DNA of 64,000 nucleotides from Bidens hawaiensis (Eukaryota > Streptophyta > Magnoliopsida > Asterales > Asteraceae), in assembly GCA_021521415.1 (NCBI GenBank), contig JAIQDT010014644.1, forward strand, positions 104,354 to 168,353, read 5' to 3'. Within the stretch, counting starts at the first letter, position 1, and every line of letters starts with the position of its first letter. Below, piece after piece: positions 37,164 to 48,979 of the stretch. The notes beneath the pieces are model-generated. The model searched no databases. It was given only the letters and a program-made list of their open reading frames with translations, and had not been told where the DNA came from. Both the position numbers and the translations under genes were made by a program.

Positions 37164-37739
37164 CCGATAACGCTAATCATTTAAATTATTACTTAAATTC
37201 TAATTAACTAAACTCTTTCTCTTAGCCCATCAACTTTTTCGATAACTCATTTCAGGATTAACTTCTGTCACACCAAAAAACACTCGTCAAGTACCATTTG
37301 ATTTGCAAAATTTTAAAAGTCAATGCTATTTTGTCAATCTTACTAGTCAAACTAACCAATTTTAATGTTTTGTCGTTTTAAATAGCTATTGATAGCAAGT
37401 GTGTATAAATGTATTATATATGTTTTTGCAAGCTATTAACTTATTATATGTCACTTGTGAGTTGTGTCGCATGGAAGTATGTTGAGTAAGGAGAAAATAA
37501 TTAGGTGACGTGTGTGTGTGTGTTTTGATGCCAAAGGACTGGTCAAACACCCGACAAACACAGTTGCACGTGGGCCCGGTGCACGTGTATTGGATGATTG
37601 CTTATGTATCTAACCACCTTTCATTAAATGTGTCTTTATTTATATACTTAATAAAATAATTACTCCATTATAGTATATTCGTTCTCTCATAATCGCCAAG
37701 AGACATTATTAAATATTTCCATTTTCTAAATTAACTTTT

Positions 37740-38115
37740 CTTCATTATAATGTATAAAGTCCCAAACATACGTTATAGTCTCTTAGACCCCTCGCTATGG
37801 GGCGCTAAGGAGGAAGAAGGCGAGCGCCGATGGGCGCTCAACACCACCAAGGGGCACCCTTGGTTGTGGGGCGCCAGTGCTGAAGGTGGTTGGGACACCG
37901 GACGAGGATGGGGCTTTGATGGTGGGGCCCTCTCTTTCTCTATCTCTCTCACACACACATACATACATATGTATATATATAATGGGCGTCCTTACTATAG
38001 CGGAGCATTATTGGATGAGACTTCGATGCTCCCTGGTGCTTACGTGGCGCTGACGTGACACGGTAGAGGGGCTTTAAAGCCCCACCATAGAGGATAGCCT
38101 TATAAAACGTAATAT
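37740..38115. repeat. GC-rich MITE-like block with compound microsatellite
   Basis: Contains GGGGCGCTAAGG, GGGCGCTCAACACC and GGGGCGCC words, a CT-CA-TA microsatellite (37930-37980) and a right edge CCCCACCATAGAGGATAGCC. The composition resembles the PIF/Harbinger-type elements here, but the left terminus is unclear. Confidence 0.4.
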
Positions 38116-39277
38116 ATACTCTCTTGTGGTGCCTTGGAGAAGGACAAGCACCTACTTGTACTCTCACCGATGTAATTAATTGGATCGAACAAACACGACA
38201 GCAACTTCGAGATGTGACTTTTTTATTTTAGTAGAAAGAACAAAAACCATACTGAAGAAACACTAAGTGAACCCACGGGCAGATTATAGATAATCTGGGG
38301 GTTAAGTAATGTTTCCCACGAGGATGAGGTCCAGCAGAGAAGTTTGTTCTTCTGGAGACCTCCAAAACAGACACCGTAAGCTCGTCACTGAGAAGGGGGG
38401 GTTCCTTCTTGTGACCACCCTCCGGCGTGAGAATCAGACTAGATTGCTCTGAATATAAGTGTATATTAAGAGATTGCTAGATAAGATTGAGATATCAGAT
38501 GATGTCCTTACCATTCCAAGGTGTTGGAGTATTTATAGCCGAAGGTAGGTTTCCTAGAAGGTACAGCCGGCTGAATAGTAATCCTGTTCCACCAACAGTG
38601 GACTACGCACAGGCCATGCTGGTTGGTGGATAGGCTACGGCCAACAGTAAAGGTCGGCTGTATACTGTTCCTTTACTGCCGGCTACGCACTGTTCCACCA
38701 ACTGCAGGCTGCGCACGTCCCCTCGTAAGGGTTGGTGAGTAGGCAGCGGCTAATAGTGACAAACAGTACTAGAGGGTGCTCCTCCTCGTATTGTTGTCGG
38801 TGAGCTGTCACCCTGTGATTGGTTCATGGGCTGCTCTGGTCAAATTGTCTGTTCCGCCCATACCTTAGTAGGTATAGTACGAAAGACCTTCCAGAAGCAT
38901 ACGGACTGGCTCATTTAGGCGGGAGTATTCCCGCCTTGCTCATTCCTTCATGTGACTACTGAAGTGGCTAATGCTTTGTGCGTGTAGCCTTGCTGTTAGT
39001 GCGGGTAGCCTTCCCTGATGGCTTGTATCCGCAGCTGCAGGAACAGGCGGGGTACTTCACCATTGGGAGGCTTTCCCTGCGGGTACAGCTGGCGTACTGC
39101 GCGTAAGGTTCTTTGAGCATGGTGGGTCCTGCTGGAGCAGTTGGTCATTGCGCAGACGTCCCTGTTCAAGGTGAGTCTTGCGGGTCCAACTGGGCTCTGC
39201 TGGGACCTACCTCTTCAAGTCCCCCCAGTCCAATGTTCTTCTCATGAATTATTAATAAGTGAGGTGAACTTTTGGAC

Positions 39278-39670
39278 TTAGCAAGGGGTTTTGAAAAGGG
39301 GTTTAGTTTTTAGGTTTTCCGTGGTGATTCTTCCCGCGGTTTTCCTGATGTCACGCAGAAATTCCCGACTTTTCTGCCTGATCTTTGGGTGTGAAGCGGG
39401 TAGGTTTGTAACCTCCTCGCACGTCAGGAGCGTTGAGTCCCACTTGTGTGGATTCTCCATGGGGTCTTGGTAGTTTTCAACATAGTGATCAATTATGCTA
39501 AAACCACCGATTCCATCTTGGAGTTTCAAACAATATAGTTCTCGACGTTCCCGTCGTGCGGGGATGTTATTCCCGTTTCCGCAAGCATGGCCCAGAAGCT
39601 CCTTCTTGGTTTGAATTCCCTGCAGAGTGCTAAGTATGTGAAGGGTTTTGCCTTGACACTGTACCCGCAC
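39278..39670 (-). CDS. Unknown 130-residue ORF inside the LTR element
   Basis: An open frame fills most of the internal region between the LTRs. The product is basic and hydrophilic, with PARRERRELYCLKLQDG in the middle and a C-terminal half rich in K and R (KIRQKSREFLRDIRK). I recognise no gag zinc knuckle, protease or reverse transcriptase. The first codons lie inside the first 97-bp repeat (39603-39857), so the true start is doubtful. It could be a reduced gag-like protein or a chance frame. Confidence 0.35.
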   Translation of the reverse strand: MRVQCQGKTLHILSTLQGIQTKKELLGHACGNGNNIPARRERRELYCLKLQDGIGGFSIIDHYVENYQDPMENPHKWDSTLLTCEEVTNLPASHPKIRQKSREFLRDIRKTAGRITTENLKTKPLFKTPC

Positions 39671-39857
39671 TCGTCTTACGGTTACTTTACTTCCAAGGTA
39701 TTCTTGGCTTCAATTCCCTGCGGGTGCTAGGTATGTGAAGGGTTTTGCCTTAACACTGTACCCGCATCCGTCTTACGGTTACTTGGTTGCCAAGTTATTC
39801 TTGGCTTCAATTCCCTGCGGGTGCTAGGTATGTGAAGGGTTTTGCCTTAACACTGTC
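39603..39857. repeat. Three tandem repeats of about 97 bp next to the primer-binding site
   Basis: TTCTTGG followed by AATTCCCTGC and GTATGTGAAGGGTTTTGCCT begins at 39603, 39701 and 39798. The third copy is cut short by the primer-binding site. They lie in the leader of the minus-strand element. Confidence 0.85.
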
Positions 39858-40843
39858 CCACGAATGGCGCCAATGAAGAAACACTAAGTGAACCCACGGG
39901 CAGATTATAGATAATCTGGGGGTTAAGTAATGTTTCCCACGAGGATGAGGTCCAGCAGAGAAGGTTGTTCTTCTGGAGACCTGCAAAACAGACACCGTAA
40001 GCTCGTCACTGAGAAGGGGGGGTTCCTCCTTGTGACCACCCTCCGGCGTGAGAATCAGACTAGATTGCTCTGAATATAAGTGTATATTAAGAGATTGCTA
40101 GATAAGATTGAGATATCAGATGATGTCCTTACCATTCCAAGGTGTTGGAGTATTTATAGCCGAAGGTAGGTTTCCTAGAAGGTACAGCCGGCTGAATAGT
40201 AATCCTGTTCCACCAACAGTGGACTACGCACAGGCCATGCTGGTTGGTGGATAAGCTACGGCCAACAGTAAAGGTCGGCTGTATACTGTTCCTTTACTGC
40301 CGGCTACGCACTGTTCCACCAACTGCAGGCTGCGCACGTCCCCTCGTAAGGGTTGGTGAGTAAGCAGCGGCTAATAGTGACAAACAGTACTAGAGGGTGC
40401 TCCTCCTCGTATTGTTGTCGGTGAGCTGTCACCCTGTGATTGGTTCATGGGCTGCTCTGATCAAATTGTCTGTTCCGCCCATGCCTTAGTAGGTATAGTA
40501 CGAAAGACCTTCCAGAAGCATACGGGCTGGCTCATTTAGGCGGGAGTATTCCCGCCTTGCTCATTCCTTCATGTGACTACTGAAGTGGCTAATGCCTTGT
40601 GCGTGTAGCCTTGCTGTTAGTGCGGGTAGCCTTCCCTGATGGCTTGTATCCGCAGCTGCGGGAACAGGCGGGGTACTTCATCATTGGGAGGCTTTCCCTG
40701 CGGGTACAGCTGGCGTACTGCGCGTAAGGTTCTTTGAGCATGGTGGGTCCTGCTGGAGCAGTTGGTCATTGCGCAGACGTCCCTGTTCAAGGTGAGTCTT
40801 GCGGGTCCAACTGGGCTCTGCTGGGACCTACCTCTTCACATAC

Positions 40844-41449
40844 AAAATATAACGACTCTACACATTTATTACTCTAATATTTACTTGTTTCTTACTATGA
40901 CTCTTATTCCTAATAATACCCATGTAACAAAATGACCTTTATATTCTATCTTAACCAACAATTATCTCTTAACATAAAATTAACCTTCTAATTTAAACGC
41001 TAAAGTTTATCATCCTCTTCATCTGCAAACTTTTTTATTTGATTTATCCCTTGTATTTTTCGATTGTTCATACCCTCATTCATATGTGAAATCAAGATTA
41101 TATCATTCACTTGTAACAGAAACATTTTAGATGTATATGTATTACAATTACTACTACGTAATATACACAAAACTATGTATCTTAAAAGGATATTGTTGAC
41201 ATTACAAGCTTTTGTTAAAAGGTAATTTGTTATCTGACTTAGTGGTATTATGATATTAGATAAGGTTTTGTCTTTGTAAGTGGTAAGAGATCAAATTTCA
41301 TGACTGACGAAAAAAATTGTTAAAAAGGGTAATTTATCTTCTAGTAGATCAAGATACCAACCAAACCTAACAAATTACACGTAACTTGACACCGCCTTAT
41401 ATGTCATCATTAAAGTATATATGTTTTCACGATGCATATCAAGCCTTTA
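40844..41449. other. Intergenic DNA without genes
   Basis: AT-rich, with no recognised gene or defined repeat. Confidence 0.5.
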
Positions 41450-41740
41450 GGCTATGTGTAGTGGAGAGACTACAAAATGGAGCGACATACGTCATGTGAC
41501 GCCTAGTCAGTAAATGATGGTTTTTTATTTTATGAGTGTAATGCTGTTGTAGTCACACACGCACACACATATATATACGTATATATATATCACACACAAA
41601 CTATATATTAATAATAACAATAAAAAAAACAAGCAAGCGATAAATATTCGTCCCCCTTCCCGCATTATCGCCCGAGGGCGGTGTTCCTCTATTTTATCGC
41701 CCTCGTCGTCCTCTAATGTCGCCTCATTACACATAACCCT
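41450..41740. repeat. PIF/Harbinger-like MITE, relative of 31092-31956
   Basis: The left end TTAGGCTATGTGTAGTGGAG and the right end, read on the other strand as GGTTATGTGTAATGAGGCGA, are inverted. A CACGT-like subterminal part and CGCCC-rich right side match the larger element. It carries a CA/TA microsatellite (41554-41592). The target duplication is not clear. Confidence 0.5.
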
Positions 41741-42379
41741 TTTATAATATGCTTTACAATAAACTCGCTTTTTCTCCCAACACAGCATATGGTTTGACAC
41801 AAAGATCGATGTTTTAGCCATCATTAAATTATAATGTCTATTCAAAACCTAAAGTAAAAAATATATTTGCAAATTGCAAGGATGGTGGATTGGTGGCTTT
41901 TGAAAATGTAGTTGCAAAATGTTTTGTTTTTGTTTTTATTAATGATTGTAAAGAAATAATCCAATAGGTGTGGAGGGGGAGTAAAGAGGTCGAATATTAA
42001 AAGAAAAGAAACCTACGCGTGTGATGATCAAATCCAAAACCTCATGTTCACATGTGTGAAATGCTTATCACTTTATAATTTATATACAACAAGCCCGTGT
42101 TGCGCGAACTTGATTAATGAAAGATTTCTAATGTCTTTGCCAGTTACTTTATCGGAAACCCTAAAAGATCAGACCCTCTTTCTGTAGTTGCTTTGGTTCT
42201 GACGCGTAGTGACGGAGACACGGGAAGAACTAGTTGGCATCGGTTCGGTTTGTTACGTTATCATCAAAAAAAATATTTTCTAACAAAATTTGGACGAAGT
42301 ATAAAAGTTGAAAGTTTTAATGTTGATTTTTATAAGCTTGGTAACAGAGGTATCAAAAACAAAATTTTAGATATATAAT

Positions 42380-42838
42380 AATTAGCAAACTTGAGGGGCC
42401 AACAACCACATATTAGAGCATTCTTAATAGTTTCTCTACTTTATCTCTATAATTATATTAAAAGCATTACATTATTTCTCTCATATACAATTAAATAATA
42501 TTTTTATTACAATTTTATCATTATTATTCTCTTTCTTTTACTCAACGCCACTTTTAAATATATTAAAAATAAATAGAGGATAAACAATGTTCATCCAAGT
42601 CTATTCAAAATTTACTCATCTTTTTAAAACTTTATCTCTCATTCACTCACAACCACTTATAATCCTCTAAAAAATTTTAGAGATTTTTCTCACAGTTTTT
42701 TTAAAGAAACTACTGAGAATACTCTAATGTATGAAATTTTGATGGCGAAGTTCAAATGAACAAAACTATAGTTATCAAACTTGAGGGGCAATCATATAAA
42801 TATATGAAACTTTGATGGCCAAATTCAAAGGAACAAAA
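42380..42838. repeat. Tandem duplication, first copy split by a MITE
   Basis: The unit (CAAACTTGAGGGGC ... TATGAAA.TTTGATGGC ... TTCAAA.GAACAAAA) occurs whole at 42768-42838. It is also present in two pieces at 42380-42412 and 42728-42766. The MITE at 42413-42727 lies between the pieces. Confidence 0.75.
42413..42727. mobile_element. MITE with TTAGAG ends
   Basis: The inverted ends are TTAGAGCATTCTTAATAGTTTC and, from the right, TTAGAGTATTCTCAGTAGTTTC (four mismatches in 22). The interior is AT-rich, non-coding and partly self-complementary. The flanking duplication is at most TA, so Stowaway- or Tourist-like is possible but unproven. Confidence 0.7.
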
Positions 42839-43129
42839 GCACGCTACATTTTTAACACATGTATATACAACTAGCTTTTTATTACACGGGATTTGTTAAT
42901 AATAAAAGTAAATTTTCCGTTATTTGAAATAAATGAACAAAATTAAACGTAAAAAAAGAAATATGCAGTATAAATAATAAGAAGTCTAGTATTTCAAATT
43001 TATAAATTTGAGAAAAACCTTTTATATACAACATTTGTTGTTTAATTATTACATGTATTATCATCGTTATCCAATATTAACAATTTTAGACTATGTCTGC
43101 TAATTACCTTGAATAATGCAACATATACG

Positions 43130-43471
43130 CTGTGTTCCTGAGTCTTATTTAAAGAGGGGAGGGGAAGAAAAGGAGAAGAAAATGTGAAGGAATCATGTTC
43201 TAGAGATTTTTTAAGAGGGAAGGGGAAGGGAGAGAAAATACTAGAAAATTTAAGTGTATAATCATCTTTTCAAATTGGAGAGATTATGAGAGAAACTGTG
43301 TTTGTATTATTAATTGTCTATTAACTCCTACATTTTCTTTCCCTTTCCTTCCATTTTCATTAAACTCGGGAACACGAAATAAAGTGACACATTTTCGTTC
43401 CTCTCTCTTTCTGTTCTCTTTTAATTCTCCTCCTTTTCTTTTCTCTCCTTAAATGAAACTCGGGAACACAG
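43130..43471. mobile_element. MITE with CTGTGTTCC ends
   Basis: The left end CTGTGTTCCTGAGTCTTAT and the right end read inversely, CTGTGTTCCCGAGTTTCAT, are long inverted repeats continuing into GGGGAGGGGAAG and AAGGAGAG purine tracts. A related sequence forms an inner copy near 43340-43385 (TTAAACTCGGGAACACGAAAT), so one end may be duplicated. Non-coding. Confidence 0.65.
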
Positions 43472-43747
43472 TGGTGTCCATGGAAAGAAACTGGACATCG
43501 AAGAAACAACCCAACCCTATAAAAAATTGTTTTTGGCTATTTTCTATTTGTTTAGATTTCATATTTCTATTTGTTTGATCTTCAATCACTATTTATTTCC
43601 TAACTACTTTATAACCCAATTACCAATACGGTTTTGACCAATGACATATGAATAGCTGACTATTTTTTAGTATATTTCTATTTTATATCAAATATTTGAT
43701 AAGATTAATTTTTAATATAATGATATATTATAACTCGTTTAGGGGTT

Positions 43748-43812
43748 ATTTGGGTTTGGTGAGATCCATACCTTTGAATTCGGGTCAAATGCTTAAGAAT
43801 ATTCCATTTACA
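43748..43812 (-). repeat. Dispersed repeat, copy B
   Basis: Minus-strand counterpart of 32160-32225, sharing GCATTTGACCCGAATTCA and GGTATGGATCT. The two copies are 11.5 kb apart and inverted. Confidence 0.5.
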
Positions 43813-45936
43813 AATAAAACAATGTTGTGGCTTGAGAGGAGGTGAGACCAATCAAAGAGTTTTTAATTATTTCGTTTATATATATTTTTAGAACATCTAA
43901 GTAGTGTGTAGTTGTGATCCAGTTGTGTGATTATAGTAATTAAGCGCAAAAAACGACGTAACATCGAAGCATTCAAAGCTGAAGAATAATTAACGCTCTT
44001 GATATAAGCGACAAAAAGAATTAACTTGCTTTTTCTCCAACACATCATATGGGTTCACATAAAGATTGTTGTTTTAGTAATCATTGAGTTATAATGTCTT
44101 TTCACATCGTAAAATGAACGTGTTTTTGTTTGTTTGCAAGAATGGTGAGGTTCATTGACCCTAGATTCAAATGACTTAATTCAAACTTGATATGGGTGGT
44201 AGAGAAGTGGAAGACAACACTCTTGCCTTTTGGGGTGGGGGGACGCTCATCCTTTAACCCACTACAACCCACATTAATTTCATCAACCATCTGATAAGAA
44301 TTAAAATTAAAGAAAAAAAAGACTAACGAAACTTTTAGAAGCATATTCAACATACTTAATAGACAGCTATGTGATATGAAAGGGTGGTTTAGGGCATGGA
44401 GCCAACCCACTTTGGCGGTGGAACACCATCACATAGGGGCACGAAGGAGTGCGATTGCTAAGGTTGAAGAGCATCGCAAGCATGGGTGGTGGGGAATTTG
44501 TCCGTTGATATATATGGACACACGCCAAAACAAATATAATTTGGAATTAGTAAATAAAAAAGTTTAAATTTAAAAAAAAACGAAAACCGAAAACATTAAT
44601 TACTTTTAACCGTTTAAAGGGAAAAAACAACAAAATTTTGGAAATAAATTGACGAAATTTTCATAATATATTGGGCCAAGGAGAATACTATTCCAAGATA
44701 TAATATCAGAAAAATGAAGGAAGATCCATCAAAGGGTTGGAAAGTTTGGTAACATCTGCAAAATAACAAGGGAGATGTCCAACTCGTCGAGTTGAAAAAG
44801 AGAGGCTAAGGAACTAGGATATGAAAATGCTTAGTACTATGACTACTATCATATGTCTATGTTTGATCATGAAATGTTTTAAAAACGAAATGATATGTTC
44901 AAAATAACAAAAGAAGTTATCCGTAGAAATACCGAACCTATTATTTTTGGAATTTGTTTGCATTATTTTTAATATATGTTACTTATTATATAAGTATTGA
45001 ACTTTTCTTGTCACGTTTTTATATTATCATTAATATTAATAGTTAACTACAATTTTTATTATATTAAGCACAAGAAACGACATAGGAATGAAGCTCTCGA
45101 AGCAGATTAGCATTTCTTGATACAAGAGACAAACTTAGAAACTCTCATTTTCAACATCAGCTGCTACTTAGAACACTTATTAAATTTATTATATAAATAA
45201 CTAATACAAAGTAATAATATATGTTTATGAAGCCAAAAATCTACTAAGAATATTTATATTTGAAGGTTGTTGTTTGAATAGGAGGCCGTTGTTCAAAGTC
45301 CAAACCATAAAATAGGGATGTAGTTTATTCATATTGTTAATAATTTATGTTACCATTCTATATATTATAATCATGATATACAAGTTTCCAAACCATATAT
45401 TAAAGTTAACTATGTTACCAAACAATTATGTCCATATATTAAACCATAAATTATAGTTATGACATACAACTTTCATTTCTTACTAATGTGACGGTGTGTT
45501 ATTAAAACATATTGCTAGCAAATTCGATTTTATAATTCAAACTACGTCCATATGTCAATAGTAACCCATATCGGCAACTTGGCTGATATGACTTCAAGCT
45601 TTCAAATATTTGTTTAGAGCAATCACACTAACAAAAAAGTAATTTTGTGTGCCTCTGGACTTTCATTTTGTATAATTTCAAAACAATTTGTATTATTTTG
45701 AAGATAAAAATTATACACTTAATTGCTCATTAGTGGCAAACTTGTTACTTCTTGATCCGTTAGACTGAGATTGTCTTTAATAATGACCTTTTTACGGTTT
45801 TTTGAAAGTTCCACTGACCCAGTTTCTAAGGACAAAGCCACGCAATGGAGCAATATCCTTGGTAATCCGAGTTCTTGACAACTATATATGCCTCATTGGC
45901 TCTTCAAGGACTCCATTGTGAACTAGCCCTAGCAAC
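43813..45936. other. Intergenic DNA without genes
   Basis: AT-rich with a GC-richer patch at 44385-44500. Short open stretches are present, but none shows family features or splice support. Confidence 0.45.
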
Positions 45937-46890
45937 ATCTTTGTAAGGCCCCGAACATGGTAGCTCTACCTTAGCGTCGGATTTACTCATAAACACAGTT
46001 CTTACAATCAGAGTTAATTAAAACTTTCATGGAAACGTCAACTTAAATAATTCATTACAAAACATTAAATCTAAAACATCTTTTCTTCCATCTTCAGATG
46101 CCAGCCGTTCAATCCATGCCATGTGTCATCCTCATGCTAGTTCTTTGGTCTGATCACCTGCGTGCATACTAAAAGTCAGCTACGCTGAGCAAGTTCTAGT
46201 TAATCAAGCAACTTATCATACAACCACTACAAGCATCATATACGTATCCGAAGACACGTAGTTCACTATCTAACCTGATCACCTTACCACTTAGCCTCTT
46301 ATTTACACCTACCACTTTGCCACTTCAATAACGTATAACGTTATGCCACTTTAATAACGTAGTCACGTATAGGCTTACCCTACCACGTACTATCGTCATG
46401 CCACTAACACTCTTACTAGACTCTTGCCACTTCTAACACGCTCTACCTCTAATTGTCTACAACACGCTTCATATCATTTACATAATAAGCAAGTCACATC
46501 ATAGCATTCATACACACTAATAACCACTTGGCAATCACTATCCTTGGCGATACGTGCAATATCCGAAGATCGTTCACGTACCGACAAACATTATATAATG
46601 GCTACCTCGTATAACATCTATAGCATACACTTACCACTTAGGGTAAGTGTATTCACACTTCACATCGAGTATGCACACAGCCCCGAAAACATAACAAGGA
46701 AATGGGGCTAGAAACTCACCTGAACTTGGTTACTTCTTCTGCTACTGGTTATTCCTTCTCGACCTGTGCGCGTCTAACTGTTTAATAATTGAATATCAAA
46801 TACTACTCTAGTCATTCTCATTACTACTTAATTAGTCTTACGTGTCTAAGCCGATTTTACTTCATTGAATCATTACCCGGTTAGTTAATC

Positions 46891-47262
46891 ATCATCATCA
46901 TCATCATCATCATCGTACTCAGTATATCCCACCAATAGCAATGCTATGGTAGGGTCTGAGGAGGGTAAGATGTAGACAGCCTTACCTCTATCCCATAGGG
47001 ATAGAGAGGCTGCTTCCGGTGAGACCCCCGGCTCGATAGTAGTTTTGCATCAAGCCTTGGACATAAGGCACATAGCACTCAATCATCGGGACACCGGCTG
47101 ATCGGTGCATGTGCCCTTGTCTTTCGGCTATCAACGCCACCACATGATGCCTGATTAACCTTCCGCCACTTTTAACGTTATTTTCACGAGATTAGTAAAA
47201 TAACGTCAAAATTAATGCAATTTTACTTTTAACGTCTTTCGGCTATCAACGCCACCACATGA
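46891..47262 (-). mobile_element. SINE nested in the solo LTR, 17-bp TSD
   Basis: Flanked by TACCCGGTTAGTTAATC at 46874-46890 and 47263-47279. The left edge is a run of ATC triplets, i.e. a (GAT)n-type tail on the minus strand, a tail type seen in some plant SINEs. The body contains GGGTCTGAGGAGGGTAAGAT and CTTACCTCTATCCCATAGGG. A 30-bp segment (CTTTCGGCTATCAACGCCAC...) is present at 47119-47148 and again at 47234-47263, so the 5' end carries a partial duplication. I could not identify clean box A and box B. Confidence 0.75.
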
Positions 47263-47396
47263 TACCCGGTTAGTTAATCGTTACTCGCTAATCCTGTAAG
47301 GGCATCCTTCATAAATTATCAAAGTCCAAGGGCTACTATGTAATTATCTCATTCATTTCTAAGTCCAGGGACCATTTCTGTCATTAGGTTAACCTT

Positions 47397-47720
47397 CTAG
47401 TTCGTTACAGTCCCTTAACGATTTGGATCTCATTCGTTACTTCTATCTCTGGCTAATTCGTTACTTTAATACGAATTGACATTTATAGCGAACTGAACCC
47501 TATAACGAATGGGACCCTTGACGAATGGCCCTTCTTTAACGAATTGAACCCTTCTAGTTCGTTATCTTCTTTAACGAATGGCTATAACGAATTAAAGGTA
47601 ATTCGTTATCTTCTTCCCTTAACGAATTGAACATGAAGTAAGTCTATTTCGTTAGGTTTTCTTTAGCGAACCTCTTAGCGAAACACCTCTAGTTCGTTAA
47701 CTTCCCGTTAGCGAACTAGG
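47397..47720. repeat. Array of TAACGAAT/ATTCGTTA words in the LTR
   Basis: About twenty copies of TTCGTTA or TAACGAA (some TAGCGAA) lie within about 320 bp, in both orientations and at irregular spacing. Confidence 0.75.
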
Positions 47721-48376
47721 GTTAGGTCAGAACATTCCTGACAATATCTGAACCTTGTACCAGAATCTCCGGCGCCGCCTTTCCGGCGCCGCCATTGCCG
47801 GAATAACGGGATCTCGCCGGAAAAGCGAGATCTCGCTTGTTTCACCACCATTTTCACCGTTTTTCGTCCCATTCGATCCAGATCTGAGCCAGGGTGACCC
47901 CTAAGCTCATCTTAGGTTCGGTTTATACCCGATTCCATCCGGATCTCATGACTTAAACGGTTTAAAGGTGTCGGCTCGTCGTTTCGTGACTAAATCTAAC
48001 GGGTTTGTATCTTTACAATAACATACTATCATTACCTCGGGTCGGAAATCGATCCTTCTTCTTGGTTTCGGCTAGAGAGAGAAAGAGTGGAATGGAGAAC
48101 TAAGTGTGTGTTTTGGGTGGTGTATGGAGTATGAGAAATGAAAGATAATTGGTGATTTAAGGTTTATATAATTATGGATCATGGGCTTAGGCCCATGGTC
48201 CTTCCCTCTTTCCTTCATAGCCCAAGTCCATAACCAATATCCATTACCCAACACTAGCCCGACCCTACCAACTCCTACTCTATTTATTTATTTCTCGATA
48301 ACCCGAGTAAACTTTCCCTCTATTATTAAATAATATAATTAATATTATTTTGAAAATTTCGGGATGTTACAATCTT

Positions 48377-48979
48377 ATGGTGATTGAGTATTGCTAAACT
48401 ATACGACTCAAGGTTCATGTAAGATTAATTAGATTATGTTGCATCGACTCATTATTTACATATCAAAAGATTTAAGTGTTAAGTTCTTTGTTCGTCGGTG
48501 ATTTTAAACATGACAAGGACGCTAGAACAAGATCAAAATATTATAAAGTGGTTCTCAAATCTCAAATCATTCACCGGTGTAATCCACATGATGAGATAAA
48601 ATATACCCTATAACTTCTGGTCTAAGAAAGATATATTCTTGAGTCTTGACATTCACAAGTTGTAACTCTATCTAGAGGAATGTTTGACCGGTCTCATTAC
48701 CTTGCATTATGGAAGCATTGAATTCGAAATTTGAACTTTTCTATGCTAGATTGCTAGCTGTCGACCTCTTCACAGAAAAAAGAATTAATATAATGATTGA
48801 TTAATTTATAGAAAGTTAAAAAGTAATTAGGAGTTCGGGTTCATACTTGTTTGTTTATTCATCCTTAAGTTTTAAAAATAAGGAAAAGTTTATTCATTGA
48901 AATGTGGTATCTAAATATACATAAAAAGAATTTAAGAAATATATGTAACTTCATTAACTAAAGTAGGGGAAGGTTAGCG
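48377..48979. other. Intergenic DNA without genes
   Basis: Nothing recognised beyond AT-rich sequence. Confidence 0.5.

Larger units (their letters stand above)
38253..40838 (-). mobile_element. Complete non-autonomous LTR retrotransposon, TSD CATAC
   Basis: Two direct LTRs of 965 bp each, 38253-39217 and 39874-40838, start TGAAGAAAC and end CTCTTCA as written. By eye they differ at 11 positions, nine of them transitions. CATAC flanks the element at 38248-38252 and 40839-40843. On the minus strand a primer-binding site TGGCGCCATTCGTGGGAC follows the 5' LTR (39872-39855), and a GGGGGG polypurine tract precedes the 3' LTR (39220-39227), so the element runs right to left. A TATAAATA box lies in each LTR (plus TATTTATA near 38530). 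The internal region is only 656 bp and encodes no reverse transcriptase or integrase, so it depends on a helper. Confidence 0.93.
45942..48371 (-). mobile_element. Solo LTR (Gypsy-like) with nested SINE, TSD ATCTT
   Basis: Read on the minus strand it begins TGTAACATCCCGAAATTTTC and ends GGGGCCTTACA. ATCTT flanks it at 45937-45941 and 48372-48376. Length is 2430 bp including a nested SINE. A TATATAAA box on the minus strand (48170-48163) followed by a CT-rich leader near 48075 indicates minus-strand transcription. It shares its start with the solo LTR at 6335. It carries an array of TAACGAAT/ATTCGTTA words (47397-47720) and a CGGCGCCGCC palindromic block near 47768-47795. Confidence 0.85.

Noticed and set aside
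37750..38167. Three overlapping open frames
   Set aside because: They lie in a GC-rich MITE-like block with a microsatellite; the lack of stops reflects composition.
44102..44410. Open frame of 102 codons on the minus strand
   Set aside because: No domain, no splice support, F-rich AT-driven composition.
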